DNA from: Rhypophila decipiens
Lineage: Eukaryota > Ascomycota > Sordariomycetes > Sordariales > Naviculisporaceae
Direction of reading: 5' to 3'
Length of the DNA stretch: 18,662 nt
Assembly (NCBI GenBank): GCA_033297075.1
Contig: MU858367.1
Coordinates: forward strand, 1-18,662
A model generated the notes under the pieces. It did no database searches. It saw only the letters and a program-made list of their open reading frames with translations, and was not told the origin of the DNA. Positions 10,503-18,662 of this stretch are shown here, piece by piece. The number at the start of each line of letters is the position of its first letter. Positions within the stretch are counted from its first letter, which is position 1. The translations under genes were made by a program, and so were the position numbers.

Positions 10503-10929
10503 GATGCATGTAATGAGCGCCTGGAGGGCATCAGTGCCCCGGTAGAGATTGCAATGAGAACTGGGGACGACATGGAAAGAATAACGAGTGAATCTAATCC
10601 AGCAGGGGCTGGGTGCTGCTCTGAGCATGGCATGACGCCAGTGGCCATTCACAGCGTGCCACACCGCTTCTGCCGAGTAGGTATCTGGCCAGTTGGGGGA
10701 GCGTACGGACAAATACCGCTAGGCAATCACCTGCAGCCAGACTGCTTACCGGGACCGATTGCCCGAGCCTTGGAATCAGTCACATTTCGGTATTCCCGAT
10801 CTGGTACCGACTTGCCGCATTGGGCAGTCTGCTCATCGGGAGGCTTCAGTGTTGGCTGCACTAACCCTCATTTCCTTCACCCCATTACTGTTTTCAAGAT
10901 AAGCAACGATGCCACGGTGGTCGCTTCAA
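10503..10929. promoter_or_regulatory. Upstream region of the HeLo-like gene
   Basis: About 430 bp between the HeLo-like start codon and the retroelement-like sequence. It should contain the minus-strand promoter. The minus-strand frame stays open for 70 codons above the chosen Met, but that stretch has no family resemblance and is treated as 5' UTR. No motif is assigned. Confidence 0.4.
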
Positions 10930-11105
10930 TGTCAGCATTTTACTCATATTGCTCTCAGCAGTTTTTACGAGGAAAACCTCTTCGGAATCTACCCCTGTTT
11001 TTTCTACGGAATCTACCCCCTGTCTTCAAAGTCTCCACTTTATTTTGTATGAGGTTTTCTACGGAATGTACTACATTCCATCGCGGCATTAGGGGTAGGG
11101 GCAGG

Positions 11106-11123
11106 AGGCCCGGCTTCGGGCCT
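11106..11123. repeat. GC-rich hairpin in putative LTR
   Basis: The 7-bp arms AGGCCCG and CGGGCCT enclose a GCTT loop. A second copy of GCCTGGAGG follows at about 11136. This is probably part of LTR or leader RNA structure. Confidence 0.7.
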
Positions 11124-11196
11124 GGAGGACTTCGAGCCTGGAGGAATAATACTTACGTACACGGTCATTACGGCTTCGATAGTTTCCTATATAGTA

Positions 11197-11217
11197 GGAA
11201 GGTGCTGCGCACCTTCC
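11197..11217. repeat. 9-bp perfect hairpin in putative LTR
   Basis: GGAAGGTGC and GCACCTTCC are perfect inverted arms around the loop TGC. It is overlapped by a weaker stem, TCCTA...TAGGA, at 11185-11199. It lies in the non-coding 5' part of the retroelement fragment. Confidence 0.75.
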
Positions 11218-11501
11218 GTCCGAGGATTCCTGGACTCCTCACGCAAGCAATCAAGTTCATTGTCTACTATCTTGTTCACTCCTACAGGCTCTTAGCAGAG
11301 CGACCTGATTAGTGACAGTACCTGCAGTACTTACCGTGTACAACCTCCTTTCCAACTGTCAACCCCCGTTAGGCGTCCTGCCTTGCAGTCTGTACTTACC
11401 CAGGTGTCAGGTTGTAATACGTTGCTTGCGTCCACCTAGCTAGAAAGGACGTTGAGGTAAGTACACCCCCCCAGAAGAGAAGCTCACTCAAATAGGACAA
11501 T

Positions 11502-11864
11502 ATGAGTACCCCCAGCCCCGGCACCCAGAAGAGCACGCCGGCTCCAGCTACGCCCACTGTAGCGTCGCTCGCCAAACAGATCGAGGCTCTCACACTCGAC
11601 ACCACTCAGCGGTTCCAGGCCGCTGAGGCGACGATTAACGAAAGAGCGGATATTGTCAAGGCCTTGCAGAAGAAGAAAGCCAAGATTGCTATGCCCCCCC
11701 GCTATGGTGGGGACCCTCTCAAGTTAAAGGCATGGCTTGCCCAGTGCAGGGCGTATTTCGATTACTACGAGGACCAGTTCACTGTCAAAGTGTGGCAAAG
11801 CTTCAGGGGTGCCGAGGGACGATTATTAGTGGCGAAGGATTGCTTAGAAATGCTGTGGCAATAA
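11502..11864 (+). pseudogene. Retrotransposon gag fragment (Ty3/gypsy-like)
   Basis: A 120-codon ORF begins at ATG 11502. A Ser/Thr/Pro/Ala-rich head (MSTPSPGTQKSTPAPATPTV) is followed by a coiled-coil-like stretch (LAKQIEALTLDTTQRFQAAEATI), a Lys-rich segment and IAMPPRYGGDPLKLKAWLAQCRAYFDYYEDQFT. The last part matches the start of the retrotransposon gag domain, which has a P.kFdG...l..fl.q...yf pattern. Family similarity fades around WQSFRGAEG, and the ORF ends at 11862-11864 in unrelated sequence, so gag is cut short. The zinc knuckle and all pol domains are missing. Assignment to gypsy rather than another LTR class is moderate. Confidence 0.6.
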
Positions 11865-12037
11865 TTGGAAATCCAGGCGATGGAATCGCCGAGATGGAGC
11901 CAGAAACACACAGAAAACTTCAGGATCACACATATTTATAGACGACTTCAGAACACAAGATATAGGTCTGAGGAAAAGAACAACAATGATCTTTTTTACC
12001 CTAATAATACAATTGATTGCTTGCCTTGACTTCAACA
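11854..12037. repeat. Possible short solo LTR between gag fragment and protease fragment
   Basis: The segment starts TGTGGCAATAATTGG and ends CTTCAACA. It has TG...CA ends with a weak inverted match (TGTGG/CAACA), is AT-rich and is about 184 bp long, similar to short copia-type LTRs of fungi. It sits exactly between two unrelated truncated coding fragments. No target-site duplication is visible, so it may instead be a generic junction. Confidence 0.28.
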
Positions 12038-12764
12038 ATTAAGAGTCTCATCGCTTCCGACGCCATACACGCCAAATCCGTGCCCCGCGTCATACCAATT
12101 CATAGACAACATCAAGGACGACCTCGTATCTCCCGTCTTTACCGCCAACCTGAAACACTCCATCGAAGGCAACTACAACTTTGGATACCTCAACGCATCA
12201 GAGTACATCCCCAACCCCAACAGCTCCCCAGAGGACCAAGGCATCGCCTATGCCCCGATCGATCCAAAGTCAGTATACTGGACCTTCCTAGCAACAGGGT
12301 ACGGCGTGGGCCCTCCCATCGAGAACTTCGAACCAACCGCCAAAACAGGTAATCCCGTGGTAGTAGGCCAGTCCCTAATGGCAATAAACAGAACTTACAC
12401 AGCAATAGCCGACACAGGGACAACACTCTTGCTAGTACCCTCCCAAATCGTAAGGGCATATTACGCACGTGTGACAGGGAGCGTGTATGATCCTTTTTGG
12501 GCGGGCATGATTATCCCTTGCGAGGCAGAGTTACCTGATTTCAGCTTTTATATCGGACCGGGAGGGTCGACGTATAGAGGTGTAGTCCCGGGAAGGTATA
12601 TGAATTATGTTAGTTTTAACGGGTCGCATTGTTATGGCGGGATTCAGAGCTCGGATGGTATTGGGTTTGCGGTTTTTGGTGCGTTGTTGATTAAGAGCCA
12701 GTTTGTGGTTTTTGATGTTGGGGGGAAGAGGATTGGTTTTGCTGGGAAGGAGTTGGCTACTTGA
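12030..12764 (+). pseudogene. Pepsin-family (A1) aspartic protease, 3' half only
   Basis: An open frame runs from after a TGA at 12027-12029 to TGA 12762-12764, about 244 codons. Recognisable A1 features from residue about 21: FIDNIKDDLVSPVFTANLKH, then YNFGYLN, the second active-site motif AIADTGTTLLLVPS, the late disulfide-type cysteines (IPCEAELPDF...SHCYGG) and the terminal FGALLIKSQFVVFDVGGKRIGFA. This is the C-terminal lobe of a secreted aspergillopepsin/penicillopepsin-like enzyme, usually about 400 aa. The signal peptide, propeptide and N-terminal lobe with the first DTG are absent; retroelement-like sequence takes their place. Without the first Asp it cannot be an active pepsin. The retained lobe has no stop or frameshift, so the truncation seems recent. 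Confidence 0.78.
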
Positions 12765-13275
12765 CTTGATTGAGATGCAGGCAGGGGAAAATATGTATGT
12801 TATGATTTGGTATGGTATTGGGTAATTGAAACTGGAGTCCTTGTTTGATCATGTGTATTTGCCTCAGACCTGGCTGCCTAATTTAGTTGGTTGGGTAATG
12901 AGGACAAGAGGTGGTGGTCCCTCCATCAGTTAAAGACAAACCATCTTCCTGTGGCCTTGCCATCGCTGCGGGCGACCATCGACATTAGGAAGGCGATTGG
13001 ATGAGCCACAAGCCAAAGAAGAAATACAATGCAAATACAAATTTCCATTGCAAGTTATTCAGCAATGCAGTAACACGACGGACAGCTCCACTTAGTGATA
13101 GAAGAGAACGTTAACGATTGTAGACTATATAAGATACGTTCGGAGACAGCTTTCGTTTATAGCAGCAGAAAAGAGAGTGAGTTGCCGTGGAGTATATGAC
13201 ATACTTGGGCGACAGCTTTACTTATAGTAATGGAAAAGAATAGGTAGAGACAGTGTGTCAAGCCTTGGTAGATCT
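12765..13275. other. Intergenic region with duplicated segment
   Basis: This lies between two 3' ends. An imperfect direct repeat of about 32 bp starts with GACAGCTTT at 13145 and again at 13211 (period about 66 bp; both continue into TTATAG...GAAAAGA). No gene or RNA is supported. Confidence 0.55.
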
Positions 13276-14238
13276 TTAAGCCCTTTGAGCCGTCACAGAC
13301 CTCTTCAACTCGTCATGAACAGGCCCACTCATATCACCACAAGCATTCACGTCCTCGTAACCCTCCCCGAATCCGTTCAGCTCGGGAATTATTCTCAACC
13401 CGTTGCCGAGGAGCTGGACTAGGATGTAGTCGATTCCCATGGCAGGAAAGTATTCACCGATACCGTAGTAGTCGGCGGAATAGGCCCAGTGTTGGGCGAT
13501 GGCCTGTGCGGCCTGAATGAACTCCTTCCTGAGGTCGGGCTGGGGAGTCTGTACGGTCCAGACGAACGTTTGGAAGTTGTACTTGAAGCCGGGCCCATCG
13601 TGTCGCTTCTGGAGACCGGTCGCGCTGTTGGACTGGTGGATGGCGTGAACGTAGCCGGTTCCGTTCGCAAAGGCCTTGAAGTGGTAGTCGGCCGGGGTGA
13701 TGGTGGTGTTGGGATGGACCACGTCACGCAGGACAAAGTGCTCAGTGAGGGCATTCGGATCGTCATCGTTATCGCGGCGCTTGACATTGAACGTCTCAAC
13801 CTCGCCATAATCGAAGCCGTTGGCAGCAAACGAGTCGATGAATAGATCTACAGCTGCGACGGGCGCATCGCGGCGACCGCTGGTGTGGGCACCTGAGGAG
13901 GGCGTGTCACCCTTCTGGGTAAAGGTGAAGACGCCGAGAAGCGCCGAGGCAACGAAACCCGTGTACTCGGTGCAGGGGTATTGAGCGTCCCTGTGGTGGC
14001 TAACGATGCGGCAGACGTTGAAGCACAGTCCGAGACCCGCCGTCGCGTAGGCCAGCTGCGTCTTGGTCACAAATCCGTCCTGGAAGTATTCCGAGATTGA
14101 GAAGTCTTGTCGCTTGCAGGGGCCAGCAGGGGCGCGCAGCTGGAGGTCGGACATGGAGGATCCAGGCTTGGGTGTGAGCACGGCCTTAGCAAGAGCCAGA
14201 GGCAAAGCGGACAGAAGACTGACGGCTGAGAACTTCAT
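13276..14238 (-). CDS. Secreted protein of unknown function with multiple dibasic sites
   Basis: Single exon, 320 aa; start ATG at 14238 in a strong context (CACCATGA). A clear signal peptide, MKFSAVSLLSALPLALA, is followed by a short linker and a KR at 42-43. Further dibasic sites are RR 122-123, KRR 153-155, KR 211-212 and KR 312-313, suitable for the Golgi Kex2 protease. Two N-glycosylation sequons (NTT near 177, NGT near 192) and five cysteines (41, 72, 76, 89, 300) are visible. The fragments between sites are not repeats of each other, so this does not look like a ribosomally made peptide precursor. The region VWTVQTPQPDLRKEFIQAAQ to IDYILVQLLGNGLRI appears folded. I do not recognise the family; an effector or extracellular protein is possible. 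Confidence 0.8.
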   Translation of the reverse strand: MKFSAVSLLSALPLALAKAVLTPKPGSSMSDLQLRAPAGPCKRQDFSISEYFQDGFVTKTQLAYATAGLGLCFNVCRIVSHHRDAQYPCTEYTGFVASALLGVFTFTQKGDTPSSGAHTSGRRDAPVAAVDLFIDSFAANGFDYGEVETFNVKRRDNDDDPNALTEHFVLRDVVHPNTTITPADYHFKAFANGTGYVHAIHQSNSATGLQKRHDGPGFKYNFQTFVWTVQTPQPDLRKEFIQAAQAIAQHWAYSADYYGIGEYFPAMGIDYILVQLLGNGLRIIPELNGFGEGYEDVNACGDMSGPVHDELKRSVTAQRA

Positions 14239-14906
14239 GGTGCCGGAATGCGTCTCTCAAAGGCACGGTACGGAGAGCAAGGCAAGTTGAGCGTTGCTTG
14301 GCATTTCGGAGTCGGTGTTGGCGCTGCAGTCGACTTTTATACCTCGACCATTCGTCAGACCAGCAGCAACACGGCCATGACCGACCAAGCACGACCACCA
14401 AGTGCGCAGTACTCGCCAGCCTCGACTCGGAGTGCGCTGCTCATTACACGGGACTAGTTACCAACAGAGAAAGTGCTCTTCTCGTCGTCCCAATACGGCT
14501 TCATTTTTCGTACGGACAGGGGGCGGCTTACAGCGTAGAGTAAGTGCTTGTTGCGGTTGTTTGTTGGCCGGGTTGTCGTTGTTGGTTGTCGTTGTTGGTT
14601 GTCAAACTTGTCATACGTTACAACGTGTGGCTCATTGCATGAGCTTTGGCGTGGGACTCTCTACGTGTAGCGCGTGGCTGATTGGATACAGAGGAGGCCG
14701 TCAGGAACAATTCCCAGCACCAGCGCCCCCAACCAGCGCCAAGAGTTCGCCAACATGTATAAATACCAGGTAGCTCCCACTTTTCCTTCCGTGGATCATT
14801 TGGACCCAACACAATTAACTTCATCTTTTATGTGCTCGCTTGACCTCAACCGTCGCGCAACAAACCCGGGACCGTCATCTATCTCCCTAGCTCCAAAGAC
14901 ACCAAA
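14239..14906. promoter_or_regulatory. Upstream region of the secreted-protein gene, with TATA-like site
   Basis: About 670 bp with no convincing gene. The left part should be the minus-strand promoter of the secreted-protein gene. A 13-bp tandem repeat GTTGTCGTTGTTG lies at 14572-14597, with a partial third copy. TATAAATA at 14757-14764 is well formed and would suit a plus-strand transcript beginning just downstream. Confidence 0.45.
14757..14764 (+). promoter_or_regulatory. TATA-box-like element
   Basis: TATAAATA is followed by a pyrimidine-rich stretch (CTCCCACTTTTCCTTCC) and, 140 bp downstream, by the small ORF at 14907. This is a sequence match only. Confidence 0.35.
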
Positions 14907-15158
14907 ATGCATTGGATCACAGTGGTCATATTCATTATCGGCCTGCTAAACGCAACATTCAAGCTCATAAGCTCAGACACGGACCAGTTCCTCGACCGAA
15001 CCACGATTGTGTACGCCTCGGCGTCGACCACCTTCGTCGACTGCACGTGCCGTATCCTCCGACACCACTCGGGGCTTGACACCAAAGGAGCGTACCCGTG
15101 CTTGCCACTCGCAGCCGGTGTGGGAGTAGCGGTTGTTGGGTACAGGGCTGTCTTGTGA
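14907..15158 (+). CDS. Small putative membrane or secreted protein (83 aa), doubtful
   Basis: ATG at 14907 lies in context CACCAAAATGC (A at -3), downstream of a TATA-like site. The product begins MHWITVVIFIIGLLNATFKL, a hydrophobic segment that could be a signal peptide or anchor. It ends with a second hydrophobic stretch, CLPLAAGVGVAVVGYRAVL, and has three cysteines. No family is recognised. Length, start context and hydrophobic ends are the only support; a longer antisense frame overlaps it. It could be noise. Confidence 0.28.
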   Translation: MHWITVVIFIIGLLNATFKLISSDTDQFLDRTTIVYASASTTFVDCTCRILRHHSGLDTKGAYPCLPLAAGVGVAVVGYRAVL

Positions 15159-15911
15159 TGGCAGCGTCCGGGGAGGCGAGGCATCCCTATTCGGACACGG
15201 CCCGCCAGGGGTGCCTGCCAGTCGATACTTTGGGCTCGGTCTGTCAATATTGGAGGTGTGCAGTGTGATAGTCGTCAAACACGGGTGCAGTAGGCGGGTC
15301 GTTGGCCACCCATAGTCTCGTACCATACCACAACTCGCTCGGGGCTGGCTGCGGTGGTTGCAGGCCAAAAGCGTCTTGATGGGAATACAAAGCTTGTTGC
15401 TCCATACGATACCTCCAACCATTCATCATGTCATTGACACATCCCTGATTGTTGATGGGATCGGAATCGGCCCTACTCAGAAGGATCGAACGCGGCCGAG
15501 ACTGAACTGCTTCCGCTGCCTTGCAAATACAACATTCATCGCCCCAACAAGACCGTTTCTACCGTCGTTCAGCCACACAACCAAGGGCCACGGCCTTCTT
15601 CCTGGCGATACAATGCAACTGTGACGCATCCGCAGCTGATGTTGGCACTGTTGGCACTTGAAAAGATATAATGCAACTGTGACGCACTGTCTGTACCTGA
15701 TGTTGGCACTCGAACAGGAGGTGAATTCCTTGGATACTTAGCCCCATGTTCTTGAAGCCAGTGATGCTGGCCCATCACTTTCGGTGGAAACATGAGTCTG
15801 GCCACTTCGGCACAAGACTGACGTCCAAAACTGCAAAGCTGGTGACCATACGGTCAGAAGCTCTCACATTGCAAAAAGTCGCGGCAGGAGCACCAGAGGA
15901 GAGACTTGTAG
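15159..15911. other. Gene-poor region with tandem duplication
   Basis: No convincing gene. A tandem duplication lies at 15607-15711. The minus-strand frame at 14973-15422 and the other short frames have no recognisable features. Towards the right end this should be the promoter and possible 5' exon territory of the DUF4185-like gene. Confidence 0.45.
15607..15711. repeat. Two-copy tandem repeat, unit about 58-61 bp
   Basis: Copies begin at 15607 and 15665. Each starts GATA(C/T)AATGCAACTGTGACGCA, then a variable middle, then TGATGTTGGCACT (15637 and 15698). The differing offsets show a 3-bp indel between copies. The first copy has an extra partial GTTGGCACT. Confidence 0.8.
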
Positions 15912-15995
15912 CAAAACCGACGCTTCTCCTTTTCTTTAGGCTGTCACATCCCACCTAAACTTCCAAACAACCACGCCTCCCGGCTCAAAGGAAAA

Positions 15996-17204
15996 GTGTG
16001 GCAGTGTCTCTACCTACTCCTACTCCTCGGCGCAAGTATCTGTTGCATAGCAGGTAGTCCCGCGCAGCGCCCATCGCCGCGGATCCTCAACATTCAGTCG
16101 CTCGGCAGCACGACTTCAAACCTGCCAAACATATATCGCGACGGAGGCGGAGGCGGCAAGATCAACGGCATCAACTTCATCATCTTCTCAGACAGCCTGT
16201 ACACGTCTGGTGGCGTCCCCAAGTCGGACAACAGCAACCTGGTCAACTTCTCGTCCAACTCTCTCGCGGCATCCAACTACGACGGCAGGGCAATCCAGAG
16301 CCTGTTTGACTTTGGCACCACGCAGAAGGGCCCCAAACAGCAGATCCCGTACTACTATGATGGCGGTGAGAACGACTTCACCACGGCCATCTGGCCTAAT
16401 CAAGGAATCGCAACCCTCTGCGGCGGCATCTGCGGTGTCTCGTTTCCCTCGGTGATCAACCGTACCGCCATCTCGGCCGGACAAGACTCTCGGTCCGTCT
16501 TATATAACACGCCCATACAGATCAGCCTGACAGCGTTCGGTCCCGTGGTGACACGTCCTACGCAGCGGCTCTTCATAAGAGGTGAGCCTCTATTTGGGGG
16601 CTTCGGAACACTAGTCGGCACCGACGGCTATCTCTATCTGTTTGCCACCATCACGAAGACCGCCGACAGCAATGGTCTCAAAATGGCCCGCGTGCGCCAG
16701 CACTCTTTTGCCGACAGGTCCCAGTACCAGTACTGGAACGGCAATTCCTGGAGCAGCAAGATGCCTGCTTACGCCGACGGCGGTGCCGCAAACATTTTCT
16801 CCTACTCACAGGAATTCCTGGGCATACTCTACGGACCGGGCACCGGTGACCTCTTCTACAGCACTTATCTAGGACAATATGTCCTCATGTTCCAGGCCGA
16901 CGACCCTGCAATTGACAGAAATGGTAGGCAATGCACTCACACATAATCACACCCGACAAATCCGTGTGTCTCTGCTAACTCGTCGTACCCAATAGTATAC
17001 GTGTCGTATAGCGCCGCCGTGGACCGAGGCTGGTCGACGCCTCGAGCCATCTACCAGACTAGCACCCTGCCGGGGGGATACAGTTACTCGTTCCATGCAT
17101 ATCCCAACTATGACTCGTCCGGAAGAGTCATCCCTCTCAGTTGGTCAGAGTATGCTCCACCGAACACGTACATCATCTCAATGGCCAGCCTTACATTCGC
17201 GTAA
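15996..17204 (+). CDS. Secreted DUF4185-like protein (putative beta-propeller), start codon unclear
   Basis: Exons 15996-16923 and 16996-17204 give about 378 aa. The intron is GT-AG with GCTAAC. The N-terminus WQCLYLLLLLGASICCIAG is a signal peptide, but its first position is GTG at 15996 with no in-frame ATG before the TAG at 15909-15911. Either the start is in an unseen 5' exon (a good acceptor, TTCTCCTTTTCTTTAG, ends at 15939) or the ATG has mutated. The mature part has GKINGINFIIFSDSLYTSGG, YYYDGGENDFTTAIWPNQGIA, a middle TDGYLYLFATITK segment and a final SWSEYAPPNTYIISMASLTFA. These blade-like repeats resemble fungal DUF4185 secreted proteins. That assignment is from memory of the family pattern. 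Function and substrate are unknown; a carbohydrate-related role is speculation. Confidence 0.72.
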
Positions 17205-17848
17205 AGCAGAGGCTCATTTGTGTCGGGTGCACCTACCACGGGGATTTCGTGCGGGCAAGGGACTAGGTCGCCATTTGTGCGGTGTATATCATAGCTTCTG
17301 CAGTTTTTCAATTCAGACTTGGGTCAGTAATAGTATAAAGTACTACACGGCACCAGTTAAGCGCCAGCCTCCCTCTTACCTACCAACCCTGCATGTTCTC
17401 CCTGGTTAGGAAGGCGCTGTGAAATATCCTGATCCTGGCGGTGAGAATTAGAAGACACCGTCCCACACCGTACTGCAGGACACCCTGGATACTCATCCAC
17501 ATGATGGTGATGATGGTCGAGAGCATCCAAGGGAATGAAGGTATCAGCTTCCCCGTTATCCAACCAACAGACAAAATCCAAACTAATTGGCCCTGTCCGT
17601 ACGCGTAATTATTCTCTGTGCCGATTCAAAAGCCCCAGATTCCTCATCAAGCTGTGATGCCTCCAACGGCAGAAATCGAAACATTTGTCGATGTCGTGGC
17701 CAGGACTTTGACTGTAAATAATTACAAGTATCCGATCAATTTGATACTCGATAGCGTATAATTTTGAGATCTGAAGTCCGTCTCTATGGCAGAAAAATAT
17801 TGACCTAGTCCGGTCTCCTCAGCGTTGTCAGGGGAGCTGATAACGCCG

Positions 17849-17869
17849 TAACCCTAACCCTAACCCTAA
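17849..17869. repeat. Interstitial telomere-type repeat, three CCCTAA units
   Basis: Three consecutive CCCTAA units plus a leading TAA match the fungal telomere repeat (TTAGGG on the other strand). The array is too short for a telomere. It may be a relic of subtelomeric rearrangement, a break-repair insertion or a telobox-type protein-binding site. Confidence 0.8.
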
Positions 17870-18183
17870 GATCACCGATTCACCAGCAAAAGCCGAAGAT
17901 TTGAAAGCAGTTGCGACAGACGGCCGAGATTACGTCAAGCCAAAAGTCTACTATATCAGATGGAGGCTTCATATACTTACTGCAGGGTAAAAACCCCCTT
18001 TTTACCAGTTCGTGATTTCCAACACTAGACACAAGCACTAACAGGAAACAGCTTTTGCATAAGCCTCCTGTTGTCTAAGCTAGATACGACCATCATATCA
18101 AAACCGCTTGTCTCCATAGTCAATGACCTACACGGCTTCGGTCAAAGCGGATAGCTCCTCGCGTCATATATATTGTAAAGTAA

Positions 18184-18273
18184 GGGTCAAAAAATACGGT
18201 CTCTCATTCAAGCAAATTGCCAAGCAAAATGCACCAAATCTGTATATTTGGGAGAGACCGTATTTTTTGACCC
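18184..18273. mobile_element. MITE-like element with perfect 22-bp inverted repeats
   Basis: The left arm 18184-18205 (GGGTCAAAAAATACGG...) and right arm 18252-18273 (...TATTTTTTGACCC) are exact reverse complements over 22 bp, separated by 46 bp of AT-rich sequence. The outer flanks match only loosely (GTA.A.T), so the true ends and a target-site duplication are not fixed. Size, arms and AT-rich core fit a non-autonomous Tc1/mariner-type MITE or its remnant. No transposase is present. Confidence 0.6.
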
Positions 18274-18662
18274 CGATTGTACTGACATAGACGTATCCGT
18301 GGGATGGAATACCGCCCTCTGAGTGGCCGTAGGCTAATCGTTGCGAAGTGGGTACATTGCATGCCTGTCGGTACATGGGCTGAGGTCTGTCTCAACACTT
18401 GTTTCTTTTGCATCTTTTCATAATAATTACCTTCATACATACTACCTCCTTTTTTCCAATCTTCCCAAATATACACAAACTCGGCATACTTGGCTAGCTT
18501 GAATCCCCCCCCAACTAATTACCTTTGCAAACCACTTATACCATCCAACTCTCTCTCTCCCATCAACTCTGTCACAATCACCAAGTACGAAGGGTCAACG
18601 CGCCAACGAATACTGTAGTATTGTACTGAAAAAGTAAGACGAAGAAGAAAGGAAGGAAAAGA

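Larger units (their letters stand above)
10930..11864 (+). mobile_element. Truncated LTR retrotransposon, 5' end (putative LTR, leader, gag start)
   Basis: A gag-like ORF (11502-11864) is preceded by about 570 bp of non-coding sequence rich in hairpins and short repeats, as expected for an LTR plus leader. A possible LTR runs from TGTCA at 10930 to TGACA at 11317 (inverted ends, about 388 bp), but no second LTR exists in the window, so its borders are guesses. Inside are CGGAATCTACCCC twice (10983, 11007) with a third partial copy near 11062, a GC-rich hairpin at 11106-11123 and a 9-bp perfect stem at 11197-11217. No protease, reverse transcriptase, RNase H or integrase is present, so the element is a dead fragment. 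Confidence 0.5.
17205..18662. other. Gene-poor right end
   Basis: About 1.46 kb without a supportable gene. It contains a telomere-type repeat and a MITE-like inverted repeat, described separately. The last 200 bp are CT-rich then purine-rich (CTCTCTCTC near 18550; GAAGAAGAAAGGAAGG at the end), like the promoter and leader of a gene beginning beyond the window. Short minus-strand frames, including one with five His codons, look like chance. Confidence 0.5.

Noticed and set aside
10503..10712. 70-residue upstream extension of the HeLo-like protein
   Set aside because: The segment has no resemblance to the family, whose members begin at the MEF..GIIVGGIPV-type helix; treated as 5' UTR.
14973..15422. 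149-codon minus-strand ORF
   Set aside because: No domain, signal peptide or plausible codon pattern; it overlaps the small plus-strand ORF and looks like a chance open frame.
17357..17581. Minus-strand ORF with a five-His stretch
   Set aside because: It starts at a non-ATG codon, has no family resemblance, and the His run comes from an ATG/GTG microsatellite-like stretch.
1..18662. tRNA, rRNA or CRISPR array
   Set aside because: No cloverleaf with B-box, no rRNA-like conserved block and no regular spacer array was seen by eye on either strand; small RNAs cannot be excluded without a covariance search.

Overview
The window looks like a nuclear contig of a filamentous ascomycete (Pezizomycotina, probably Sordariomycetes). 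Genes are split by short introns of about 57-85 bp with GT-AG ends and CTAAC/CTGAC branch points. The families present are fungal: a SAT4/PTH11-type rhodopsin-fold membrane protein, a microsomal P450, a LovC-type trans-acting enoyl reductase, a 14-helix MFS exporter, a HeLo-like/DUF7580 protein and a secreted DUF4185-like protein. No bacterial operon layout, tRNA, rRNA or CRISPR array was seen.

Left half (1-8011): the 3' part of a rhodopsin-fold membrane protein gene (+) converges on a complete five-exon cytochrome P450 gene (-). Upstream of the P450 on the same strand is an intronless trans-acting enoyl reductase gene. It is divergent from a three-exon MFS transporter gene, and the two share a promoter region of about 720 bp. 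Reductase, P450 and exporter look like tailoring and export genes of a polyketide or polyketide-peptide pathway. The synthase that such a reductase normally serves is not in the window, so it lies outside or has been lost.

Middle (8465-12764): a minus-strand gene has a HeLo-like N-terminus and a DUF7580 kinase-like C-terminus. It reads well across a canonical intron but has one in-frame TGA between conserved segments, so it is probably a recent pseudogene or an allele disabled by nonsense mutation. Next comes accessory debris: a truncated LTR-retrotransposon 5' end with a gag fragment, a possible short solo LTR, and the 3' half of a pepsin-family protease gene lacking its first catalytic Asp.

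Right part (12765-18662): an intact intronless gene for a secreted protein of unknown function with five dibasic sites (-); a doubtful small membrane-protein ORF (+); and a two-exon secreted DUF4185-like gene (+) whose signal peptide begins at GTG rather than ATG. The right end is gene-poor. It holds tandem duplications, three CCCTAA telomere-type units and a perfect 22-bp inverted repeat resembling a MITE. Together with the retroelement debris this suggests a fast-evolving accessory or subtelomere-like region.
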